Of a DNA stretch of 64,000 nucleotides, positions 39,850-50,300 are shown piece after piece (the first letter of the stretch is position 1; each line of letters starts with the position of its first letter). The stretch is from positions 44,895,629-44,959,628 of the forward strand of contig NC_087067.1 in NCBI RefSeq assembly GCF_963678635.1, in the 5' to 3' direction. This DNA comes from Symsagittifera roscoffensis. Lineage: Eukaryota; Xenacoelomorpha; Acoela; Convolutidae. A program made the position numbers and the translations under genes. The notes beneath the pieces were generated by a model, which saw nothing but the letters and a program-made list of their open reading frames with translations, did no database searches and had not been told where the DNA came from.

Positions 39850-41080
39850 GTAAGTTCTGGAGTTGTTTGATAGCATTAACGTTTTCTCATTGTATCGAAT
39901 TACACATTGCGGATTGTAAAGTACTGCACCTTGTGCACGGATAAATAAAACAGCATGTCCGAATTGTTTAGGGTTTATCATACGGGCAGCTTCTATTGAA
40001 ATAGTTTGGACTCAATAAAAGTTTATAGCTTGAATTTTAATAATTGTTTCCTAAGGTAAAATTATGACGCTCCCAAGTTATTACATTAATGGCATGACAT
40101 GAAATATCATGGCACTGGCTTAATCTGAAACAGGCTACTCAGTGATAGAATCCAGCTACCCGAGACTTTGACAAATATTTGGGTAATAAGCAGAAGAGCA
40201 AACTCATGTTGTTGTTGGCTGACATATCGAATTAACGACATGAGTGTCTCTGAAAGCCTTTTACCGTTTGAAAAATATCTTAAAAATAATAATCAGCATA
40301 CTCTACAGTTGGTAACTCCCGGGGGTCGAAAATTACCGGGGGAAGGGGAGAGGGTTGGACATTTTTGAAGGGAGGGGTCAATGTTTAAGATCATTTATCC
40401 ACGAGGGATAGGACCAACATACGAGCTGTACAGCTCATCACGGCGAACCGCTGTTGTGCCCCTGCTCTAATGTTCTACGGGGGTGTAGTCTAGGAAGAAG
40501 CCGATTGTGTTGCGGGGGGTCCCTACAATTTAGTACTGCAGAGTAGGGGAGAGAGAAATGAAAAGTCCCTAAGGTCACATTCTTAAACTGTTCAGTTAAT
40601 TAGAAGAAGGAATTTGGTGAGTAGCGGAGATGCAAAAAGAATATCGAATTGTTCTGCTGTCAGAATCCCAATTGTGGTCGTTGCACGAGGGTTATAAATT
40701 AATTCCCGTCCCAGAAAAATACCCAAAAATGTGAAATAGACGTTATCACGGGCAATGCAGCAAGTCGTCGTAAACGGAGGAATACCTTGTATGTTGGTCC
40801 TTTCCGTTGCGTTCATTTGAAAAATGGTGGACAAAACAAAGATATTCACTTAGTGAAAAAATTTTTTTTTAGCAAATCAGTAATTTGCATGTTCGCTTTA
40901 CTGTAAAAACGTGCGACTTAATTTTAGAGGGCCTAATTTTGTCCTTGGTGAATTTAAGGTAAAAATTTCACATAGGACCAAAGGTCTTATAAAGTAATTT
41001 ATTAATACGACTCTATAATTAACTACTGCGTCTGTAATTTTTAGTGAGACTCTGCATAGTGACTAGTTTGTTTGTTGTAG

Positions 41081-41258
41081 GGCTGTTTCAAGTCGTACGA
41101 GAGCAAGGGGAATCTGATGCGACATATGCAGGACAAGCACGCCAACTACACCTTCAGATGTCCCAAGTGTCCCAAACAGTTCCCGAGGGCGGGAAACCTG
41201 AAGACGCACATGTGCACCACACACAAGATAGTACACTTCTACCTCTGCGCTGTACCAC
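41081..41258 (+). CDS. Zinc-finger gene, coding exon 3
   Basis: GTAG|GGCTGT...CCAC|GTAAGT. Encodes the rest of finger 1 (GCFKSYESKGNLMRHMQDKH), finger 2 (CPKCPKQFPRAGNLKTHMCTTH) in part quoted here by its key Cys and His residues only, and the start of finger 3 (YLCAVP). It ends in phase 1. Confidence 0.9.
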
Positions 41259-42647
41259 GTAAGTTGCTGACCCGTCGCTGATTTTATTTTAAAGGTGAAT
41301 TTCGACACTGGGATTTTGCACAACAAAAGACACCTTACAAAGTTGTTGAACTCCAAATAAAGGAAGTCGACACTCGCAAAATTGAATTGCTAGTTTAAAA
41401 CTTGCGGCACTTTTTGCTCGGTTGGGCTTACATTTAGGAAAATGATGTTTTGCGAATTGAACGGTGCTTGCCGTTGATAAAGATTGTTGTTGAAGTTCAG
41501 GTGATTAATTATTGGGTCTACTTTTTCTTGTCGTAGATCATCCGATAGTTTGTGTGTGGTCTTTTTTTCTCGTAGTCTGTTATTGCGAGTTGCCGATTCT
41601 TAAACATTTTCCCCGCCTGAATCGTCTTTGTGTAATTGGGTAACATTGTCTGTAATATTATTTGTCGAGAATATATTTTAGACATTGGTTGCGATCATTG
41701 GCACTTACTTTTTGAAACGCCTAAAAGTAGTAAAAACGGGATGCATCCAAAGCAGTATGCTTTAAAAATTTTACACTATTATTGCCTTGATAATATTGAG
41801 CAATTTCAGCTTGACCTGAAATTGATACAAGGAATTGCATCAGAATGCTCCCCTCTATCTTAGAGAATCATTGCTTTTGAACGTTTTAAGACTCTCTTTG
41901 ATTGAACGTTTTAAACCTTTGATTCGGCGTGACCATGAAAGTGATTTCTAGTCAGGTTATCAGACTAGCCCTTTATATTGAATTGATTGCTTTATTTGTT
42001 ATAACTAAATAAGTGTTCAGTTTGAAGTTTTTGAAGGGAGGTGATGGTTTTGATCTCAAATTGATTATTATTGAATATTGAGGTTTTAACAGGTTGGGCG
42101 TTTGTTGACCAAATATTTACTGGTCATCTTCATTCGACCCCAAGAGTCTCTTTAGACACTGCTAAGTAGTTAGACTTTTATTCTCAATAAAGAAGTTTGA
42201 CCAGCTACAAAAGAGCTTTTCAAATTCATGCAGAGGTTTATGACTAGTCATGTCATGGTATATCTCGTCACGTATCTTTTCGGCAGAACTCTTAGAAAAA
42301 TTTTTTAGAAGCTATTTGCTTGCTAACCAGGTTTTTTTTCAGTTTGCGGAATGAAGAATTTTAATGAGTTTTCCCTTGTCAATAAAAGTTCAGCAGTTTT
42401 ACAAGGTTTCATCAAAATGAGGATGTTTGAACTAGTTTTAAATTCAGTTTGTTTTTTAGAGTTGGTTAGATTTTTGATTAGTGATCAAAATTGTTTAAAC
42501 AACTAGATATTAGAATCTATACTGGGTTTCATTTGTAAACAAACTATTTGTCCTTGAGGATGTTTTAACTTAAGTATGTTCGTATGTTTTTGCACTTGGT
42601 TGTGGGTCAGAATTGTTTAGTTGGAATGATGTTGTGTGGTGTTGTAG

Positions 42648-42818
42648 AATGCCAAGCTAACTTTGGGTGCGAGGAGGACTTGAAGGAGCACAGGAGGATG
42701 CACGTGATCAATGACACCTTCTACGTATGTCCTGTGACCACGTGCAACTTCAAGATCAGATTCAACGACAAGAGCGCCATGAAAATACATCTCCAAACAG
42801 CACACAGAGACAAGCTAG
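42648..42818 (+). CDS. Zinc-finger gene, coding exon 4
   Basis: GTAG|AATGCC...CTAG|GTTAGC. Completes finger 3 (CQANFGCEEDLKEHRRMH) and encodes finger 4 (YVCPVTTCNF...KIHLQTAH, with 14 residues between Cys and His). It ends in phase 1. Confidence 0.9.
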
Positions 42819-44329
42819 GTTAGCTAAAAAAAATTAACAGTTTTAGATAGTTATTCTTTTGTTCATTGGGACGATTCTTTGTGGTGGAATGTTAAAGTGT
42901 CAATTCGAGAAATGAAGACACTTATTTTGGTGATGTACTTTTCTGTTACTTTGTCAGGAATAAAATAAATTCATGTTGAAATTTGATTTTTTTTGCAGTT
43001 TGACTTTTGATTTTTTTAAAGATAAGCTCAAACTTATTTGCCAAAGTGAAGGAAAATTACGCACTATAATTACAAATGTGCAAATGGCTTGAAAGAACGT
43101 GAGTGGCTTCTAATTTCGGAAATGGATTTTAAATTTCAGAATATCCATAGAAATAAAAAAATGTCTATTTATCCCGTTTTCTCAATTAGTTAAGTTTAAT
43201 TATTACCCTGGCGAAAGTAATTGATAATGACTTCTGCTTGTGTTTTGTCGGCTTAATGAAACGATTTTGCATCAGCTAAAAGGCAAAAAATGATTGTTTT
43301 TAATTTGAATTGCCACACTACAGATTTTTGTACGCTTTAAGCAGTTTTCATTTCAGTTTCAAGTGTCGTTTATTATCTTCTGTAGTTTTTATAATTGTCA
43401 AACCTGACTGGTATAGTTTTTTTTTCGTCAAAAATTTTTTTTTTAGTTCTAAATGATTTGTGCTCATGTTTCGTCGGTTTAGTGAAACGATTTTGCATCA
43501 GCTCAAAGGCAAAAAATGATTATTTTTAAATTGAATAAATCGGGTTGGTTGAAATAAATATGGAAAATTCAAACAATTTCATCGCTCAAAGATTTCTATG
43601 ACATTTTTTTCCCATTTTCTTGTTATGGCAATTTTTTTTACAGTAAAACTTGAATTGTCGGACTTTCGTTTGCATGCTCAAGTTTTGACTATCACGGATT
43701 TTTCTTGTTCGATAAGCAACTTTCCTTGAAGTTACAAGTCAAGTGTTGCTTAATGTAGTTTCAGGGGGACTTGAAAAGTAAAACTGTCGGCTCAAAGATT
43801 GTCGGCTTATTTGTCTGATCTCCGTTTTTTGCAACTGTTACAAAATTATGAAATTTTTTTGGCTCAAGTTGTCTGCTCAAAGATTGTCGGCTTCATTTTC
43901 CCTGTTGTTATTTTAAAATTTAAATGTCTGGCAGCTTTACCTAAAATGAACTACTACTGAGAATCGCGAAAATGTAAATTTTGGTAGACTGTTTTTTCAA
44001 CTTTTTTTTAAAATTTTTTCAACGCAAGGTATTCATGTTTGTGTGGTATCGCAAGTAATGCGAAGCTCCCCTTCGCCGCTGTGTAGAGCAATGAATTACT
44101 ACAGTTTTTTCTTAGAAAATTGATAATTTTCAAAAAAGTTGCTATATTGTTAGGTCTTGTCTACTTGAGTTCGTTGCCACTTTTCCAACTCTGCAGGCTA
44201 TGTTCGATGTCGGCGAAATCAGGGAAGTTAAGAAAAAAATTCCTGTTTGATCAAAACGGGTATTATGAAAATGTATGGGATTGAATTTTTTTAATTTTTA
44301 TTTTGGAGACGCTTTGGAAAAAGTTTTCA
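42819..44329. other. First part of intron 4, repeat-rich
   Basis: Contains a direct repeat pair (about 43231-43312 and 43461-43540, sharing GAAACGATTTTGCATCAGCT) and a hairpin-repeat copy at 44041-44090. No exon seen. Confidence 0.5.
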
Positions 44330-45260
44330 CTTTTTTCAAATGTAGTTTTTCTCGAAAACTACTCTACCGATTTTCAACTCCCCTGTGTGCCTGCATAATC
44401 CCTTAGTCTCTTTTTTTACCTTACTCCACTTTCTACAGCCTTCGAAACTTAAAAATTTTTCTCAAAAACTACCCTGTCAAATCTGAGATTTGAGTTTCAA
44501 TCCGTACGGACGGGTTGTGGGGAGCTCCCTGCATTAGCGGTTACGCTCATATTTTTTCACACAAAAAGTTATGACCCTGAGAAAAGTCCGTTTTTTGAAT
44601 TTTTTGATTTTTCCCAAAAAATTTGGGTTCAACGGATAGGACAGGTTGTGGTAAGCTCCCCTGCATAAGCGGCTACGCCCAAATTTTTTAAACAAAAACT
44701 TATGGCCCTCAAAATAATCAATTTTTTTTTCTTGTAACCATTTGATGAAGCTTTTAGACTTTTCTCGAAAAATATTCTCACAAATCTGAGATTTTAATTT
44801 CAATCGAACGAACGGTCTATGGGGAGATCCCTGCATTAGCGGTTACGCTCATATTTTTTCACACAAAATATTATGACCCTGAGAAAAGTCGAGTTTACGA
44901 TTTTTCGAACGTTTTTTGAAACTTCTAGATTTTTCTGCCCTCCCAAATCTGAGGTTTTGATTTCAATGGGTAGAATAGGTTGTGGGAAGCTCTCCTTCAT
45001 AGCCGTTACGCCCAACTTTATTTACTTAAAATGTTATGACCCTCGGATTTTTTTACTGTTTCTTGAAACTTTTGACTTCTCTCAAAAACCACCCTCCCGA
45101 ATCTGAGATATTTGTTTCAGTGTGAAGAACGGGTTGTGGGAAGCTCCACTGTGTAAGTGTTTACGCCCTTTTTTAACACAAAAAGTTTTGAACCTCGAAA
45201 AAGTCAAATTTTTGATTTTTTTTGTTTTTGAAATTTTTTGACTATCTAGTGAGCAACGTT
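44330..45260 (+). repeat. Satellite array in intron 4 of the zinc-finger gene
   Basis: Five diverged units with landmarks (AGCGGTTACGC, TTATGACCCTGAG, AAATCTGAG) spaced 132-170 bp apart. Same family as the array broken by the LINE and LTR element. Confidence 0.8.
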
Positions 45261-46008
45261 TTAAAGCAGCTTTCAACGTAATTAGCTCTTGTAATCACTT
45301 CAATTTTTCAGGAAATTAAAGTAATTGATGAAATTAACAGGTTTTGAAGTCATTAAATTGGGAATTACTTTTCTTTGCTATAGGTCTGTTTTTGAAATTA
45401 CCCTTGTTCTTCCGCATCAATACAAAAATTTCAAAAATTACCAAACAGGTTTTTCCAGCTTTAGCTGGCCTCTAGTTTGCATTCGGCCTTTTTCTACTCG
45501 GCTTAAGTTTAGATACCACTTGTAAACGTCAGATAGAGTCGATTATTTAAGCATTGGTGAACGAAGTGATTTAGGTCGTTTTTTTTTCAAGAAAAGTATA
45601 TTTTGTTCATGCTCAAATTTGGTTTTTCGCGGTTGAACTTAATCCATTTGCTAAATAAACGTTAAGTTTCCTTCTACAACGACAACTGCAATTAACGCGA
45701 AAAAATTGACCAATTTTCAGTTAAAATTTGCAGAATCCCCAGAAGAAAGCAATCAATAATTGACTCAGTTTTCTGCAATTGAGTTGGTGTATGTATAAAG
45801 TGTCGACCATGAAAGATTCATGAAATTCCAGAAGCTGTGAAGTGATATATTTAAAGCTCAGTTTTTTCGAAAATTTTATTGAATATATTTCTTCGAAAGT
45901 CGAAAAAATGTTAATCATTTGTGCCATAACGAGTGAATCATCCTTGCTCATTGATACGTTTCCATCTTTTTGTCGTCTGTGTTTTTTATCTAACTGATGC
46001 CCTTTCAG

Positions 46009-46137
46009 TCGTGGTTCGAGCTGCAATAAAGTTTCACGAAAATTACTGTCGAGAAGAACTGATTGAACAGTTTTGTAGACTAATTCAGTGCGAAGATATG
46101 TCCAAAAGTGGCTCCCTTCCCCTTGCAGCAAAAACGA
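46009..46137 (+). CDS. Zinc-finger gene, coding exon 5, first copy
   Basis: CCTTTCAG|TCGTGG...AAAACGA|GTAGAA, 129 bp, phase 1 at both ends. Encodes VVVRAAIKFHENYCREEL, then IEQFCRLIQCEDMSKSGS. Its phases fit exon 4 and the last exon exactly. The donor is weaker than the others. Confidence 0.65.
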
Positions 46138-46218
46138 GTAGAATTTGACTAAAATTTATTAAAATTTTTAAAAATAGATTTGATTTTTGTGTTTTTTATC
46201 TAACTGATGCCCTTTCAG

Positions 46219-46347
46219 TCGTGGTTCGAGCTGCAATAAAGTTTCACGAAAATTACTGTCGAGAAGAACTGATTGAACAGTTTTGTAGACTAATTCAGTG
46301 CGAAGATATGTCCAAAAGTGGCTCCCTTCCCCTTGCAGCAAAAACGA
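46219..46347 (+). CDS. Zinc-finger gene, coding exon 5, second copy
   Basis: Exact copy of 46009-46137 within a 210-bp tandem duplication. The exon is symmetrical, so one or both copies may be spliced in without changing frame. Confidence 0.55.
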
Positions 46348-46960
46348 GTAGAATTTGACTAAAATTTATTAAAATTTTTAAAAATAGATTTGATTTTTTT
46401 GCAACGGTTTCTTGTTTTGATTAATATTTCTTGTCACAGAAAGTAATTGAAAATACATTAGTAAGCACATATATGATTTTAAATGCTGTTTTTGCTTGCT
46501 TTATTGGTTTTAAAAATGCATGCTTAAATTGTTTTTAGCCTCAATTTAAATGACGATGTTTGATTCAAAATAAATATGTCTGGAAAAATATATCTTTAAT
46601 AGTCTTGAACGTGACGAATACTTGTATATAGGTCTTGGTGTTTTTTTTTCAGGAAAAAAAGTGAAAACTTAAGTTAAAATTGATTTTTCGCGGTTTGTTT
46701 TTTGATTTATTTTTAGTTCAATTCATTTAGTTTGTTAAAGGAAGGCAAACTCCGCTATCGAAGGCGCATGTGAAAAGTTCACATAAAACGTGATCGACTT
46801 CTAATTTCGAAAGTTGAATTTTATTTACAAATTTCCCAGTGGAATAAAAAATACATATTGATCCATTTTTCTCAACTTATTTTATCAGGAAAGTGTCAAC
46901 CAAAAATTAATTTTGAGATTCAATGAGCTTTAAAGCCATATATTTTTGAAATTTGATTTG

Positions 46961-47105
46961 GATCTACTTAATAATCTCCCCCCCCCCCCTTCAAGAAAGG
47001 GGGGAGATTCTTAAGTAGATACAATCTCCCCCCTTTCAAGAAGGGGGGGAGATATTCTTTAGTAGATACCATAGGGGGCGGGGGGGAGAGATTGTTAAGT
47101 TATTA
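46961..47105. repeat. G/C-run hairpin repeat in the last intron
   Basis: AATCTCCCCCC...TTCAAGAA...GGGGGGAGATT flanked by GATCTACTTAA and TTAAGTAGAT, in two successive units. Each unit is a long hairpin with runs of at least six G. Confidence 0.75.
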
Positions 47106-47225
47106 AGTAAATCCTTTGATTTTTTCAATTATTTTTCAGTATGTTTTTTCTAATTCCTTGCTTCATGACTCCATAAAGCAACTCCTTTTCCAGTGGTCTG
47201 TTGGCTATATTTGTTTATTCCACAG

Positions 47226-47359
47226 GAAGTTGCTTGTCAAAGTTTTATCGCATCAAGTTTCGTTTAGATGGGTTCCGAGTGGAAGATCTGGACAGACTGC
47301 TTCAGAACCTCACCATGCATCACTTGGTCAACGGAAGACTCATTCCAGTGCAGTCATAG
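47226..47359 (+). CDS. Zinc-finger gene, terminal coding exon
   Basis: TCCACAG|GAAGTTGC to TAG at 47357-47359. With one base carried from exon 5 it encodes RSCLSKFYRIKFRLDGF..., ending LIPVQS. Confidence 0.7.
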
Positions 47360-50300
47360 CACAGCTGACGTCCACGAAACGAACAGACGCAACATTCTAG
47401 AATGATCTAGAATAATCTCCTACTCTTTCGTGTCATTATCTGCCCTTGTTTTGTGCATGCTTTATCGTGTCTCCCGGGTCGAAAGATCAAGTGGTCGAGT
47501 CATTCATTCCTTGTATATGAAATAGCTGCTCTAAAAAGTGGCAGTTTATCTCGTTATCCTGTTGCAATAAAACGGTGCTCTCAAAAGATTTCAGCGCCAG
47601 GAACTGAAAGGGATCAAGCTTCAACCATGTGGGTCAGAAAACTCAGATCAGAAGATAGGCTTCATTGTCGTTAGGACAGGCGAAAAAATGAGACAAAACT
47701 GAAAAAACTCATGAAGTGCCAAATTTGAGATGAATAATTGATGACGCGATGTTTCTGAAGCGACAAAAAGGGCAAAATGGAGTAAAGTAAAATGTGTATA
47801 ATGTTATGCTAACCTGTTTGCGCTGCGCTAGTTAATATTCTCGGCACAAATTATTTTTGATATGTAAAGTCTTCTGCAATATTTATAGTTCTAGTTTTCT
47901 ATTCTGTTATATTGAATCAAACTTGGCAATTAGTAATTTTTTGAACAATTTTTAAAATTCTTAACTTGATGTACAATAAGAGCTCTGCTTGCTCTGGTCT
48001 CGAATAGGGCGTTAGATTTTAAAGAAGGTGTTCAAAAATTTGATCAAAGAAACAGTTTATAGTAGTGTTCTAATCCAGCTGTTATTGATTCTAAAAAGGC
48101 AGGAAACGATAAATTGTGTCATTTCGATGTTGCTACTAGGTTAGTTTTTGCCGTTTAGAAATTGCTGTGCGATATTAGTTGGTAGTTGCTGATGATTTAT
48201 TTATGAATTCGAGCATTAATTTGTACTTGACCCAAATAGTAAATACAATTTAATTTAACTTTTATAGTTTGAATGGTATAGTTAAGCAATAATCGCAAAA
48301 CTGGAACTTCGACGCTAATTGAAGCTAAATGAGTTTAAAATTGAAATTATTACGAAACCTTTAATATACACGTACAGAACGGACAACAGAAACAACCGAC
48401 CGCAACATCGCTTAAATATAACTGCTACCCGCTTCGCGATATTCTAAGAGCATGAAAATGAATGGTTTACGAAGGGTCATATCTTGATTACAGTTAATTG
48501 CATTAGTTTGGGCATGAGCTTTTGGAAAGGAGATTTAGTTGCCAGTGTGCACTAAATTAAGAAGTAGTTTTCGATGAAACTTTCATTGAGCGAAGTGAGT
48601 TTTCTGTTACTTAGGTCGATTTTTTTCATTTTTTTTTTCATCACAAAAATGTTATAAAATTGTTCACGATCAACCAATTCAAAGAGTTGACATAAAATTC
48701 CCCCGAAGGTCAATTTAATTTCATTTGCTAAACCGAATGCAAATGATCGCCTGCAATTACAAAAGGACAAGTGGCGGAACAAAGCTGTCGAATTTGTGTT
48801 ATAATTACGAAACTATCTACTGGGGATTGACCTAGCAAATTGAATAAAAAATAGCATTTACTTCTTCTCGAGAATTGAATTGAGTCAGTAGCTGTTTCTA
48901 GTAACCATCAAAAAGGTCCGGTCTAAAAAAGTATCGAAAATTTTTCAATATCAAAGGATCTACCACCAGCGAGCTTTCGGAACTTAGCAGTTCATTAACG
49001 TAGGTAGCAGGTAATTGTTGAAGAGCAGGTAATTGTTGAAGAGCATTTACCTGCTCCGTTAATTGCTGACTTTTTTTTTAGGAAAATTAAATTTGTTCAC
49101 CTTGTGATTTCTTAAGTTCAGTGCAATTCCATTGTAAACAGGAAGGCTAAATCCACTATCGAACAGCAAAAAAGTAAAGGTCACGAAAATGTAATCGACT
49201 TTAAATTCGAAAATGGAAATTAATTATCAGATATCCCAGTGAAATAAAATTTTTGCCTATTGATCGAGTTTTCTCAAATTGGGTTGATTGAAAACAAAAA
49301 AAGTGTCAATCATAAGTTTTTCTACAAATTCAAAGAGCTTTAAGGCCATCTATTTTTTTCTTCGAAAATCAAAAGTTGAAGATTTTTGAGAAAAACTTTA
49401 GTTTTTGTTTCAGTTTCATTGAGTTCATTTCTCTTTTCCAACTGTCAGGTGGCTATGTTTTAAGAGGTTCTACTACATTTTAGAAAAATCTGATCTATTT
49501 TTGTTTCGTTCTGTCCTTTACCCTTGAATGACAAGAAAGGAAACAGAAAACACTAGTGTCTTAAATTATCCGTAAGGATGATTTTGTTTGCCATAAATTT
49601 TTGAAAAATAATTGTTCCCATTTTTTTGACAGTCAATCTCTTCGGTTGGACTGAATTAGTTTAATGAAATTTTGTTTAGCTTTTCATTTTAGTGTGCTGT
49701 AGAGTTATACTTGAAATTTAAGTGATAGAGCAAGTGTCGAAAAGATTATCAAAAAAGTGTCGATCATAAATTGTTCGAACAGTGGCGAAATTTAAAAAAA
49801 CAGGCCAAAAAAGGCGTTTTTAGGCACTTTTTGGAATTTTGACCAAAAAAAGCGTTTTTTTTTGGCGCGCGCTCCCCCGCAGAATTAATTATATTGGCGA
49901 AAAGTTTTAAGATTTGTCAGCCAAAAATGGATGCCGTAAAGTTATACCAAAGGGAGAATCTTTGGAAAAATTTGGCAACCAGAGTTGAGGCAGGGGTGGT
50001 CGCCCCCCTCCCCCCGGCACGCTACTGGTTCGAAGAAATTTAAGGGCATATATGTTTTCTTTGAAACTCAAAATTTCACTTATGATTTTTTTGCAATTAT
50101 TGACATTTTCTAACTACTTTTTGGCTATGTTTGTGATTTTTCTTTCGGTTTACAGAAATCATTTTTTGAGGCATTATTTCTATTTATAGAAAACAAGATT
50201 TTGGGTTTTGATATATTGAAATTGTTGCGAAAAATCGGCGTAGAAGCTGAAACTTAGTCTAAATAGTCTCTTCAGCGTGTATTGGTACAATTACTTCTTT

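Larger units (their letters stand above)
45979..46398 (+). repeat. Perfect 210-bp tandem duplication
   Basis: Two copies (45979-46188, 46189-46398) read as identical. They include the acceptor, the whole 129-bp exon and the donor. Confidence 0.95.
36819..47359 (+). other. Gene span: four-finger C2H2 zinc-finger protein
   Basis: Six coding exons: 36819-39569, 39805-39849, 41081-41258, 42648-42818, 46009-46137 (or its copy 46219-46347) and 47226-47359. All junctions are GT-AG and phases agree throughout, giving about 1,135 aa. The N-terminal 900 residues are Ser/Asn/His/Gln-rich and probably disordered. Residues about 929-1044 hold four C2H2 fingers. The tail has a short basic and Leu-rich segment (FRLDGFRVEDLDRLLQNL). 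It is likely a nuclear DNA- or RNA-binding regulator. Fingers 1, 3 and 4 use C-x4-C spacing and the TGEKP linkers are missing, so it is not a KRAB-type array. I cannot name the orthologue. An AATAAA is present at 47566-47571. Confidence 0.85.

Noticed and set aside
45721-46131. 136-codon open frame on the minus strand over the duplicated exon
   Set aside because: No splice sites, no domain, and the plus-strand exon in the same place has matching phases with both neighbours. Taken as chance.
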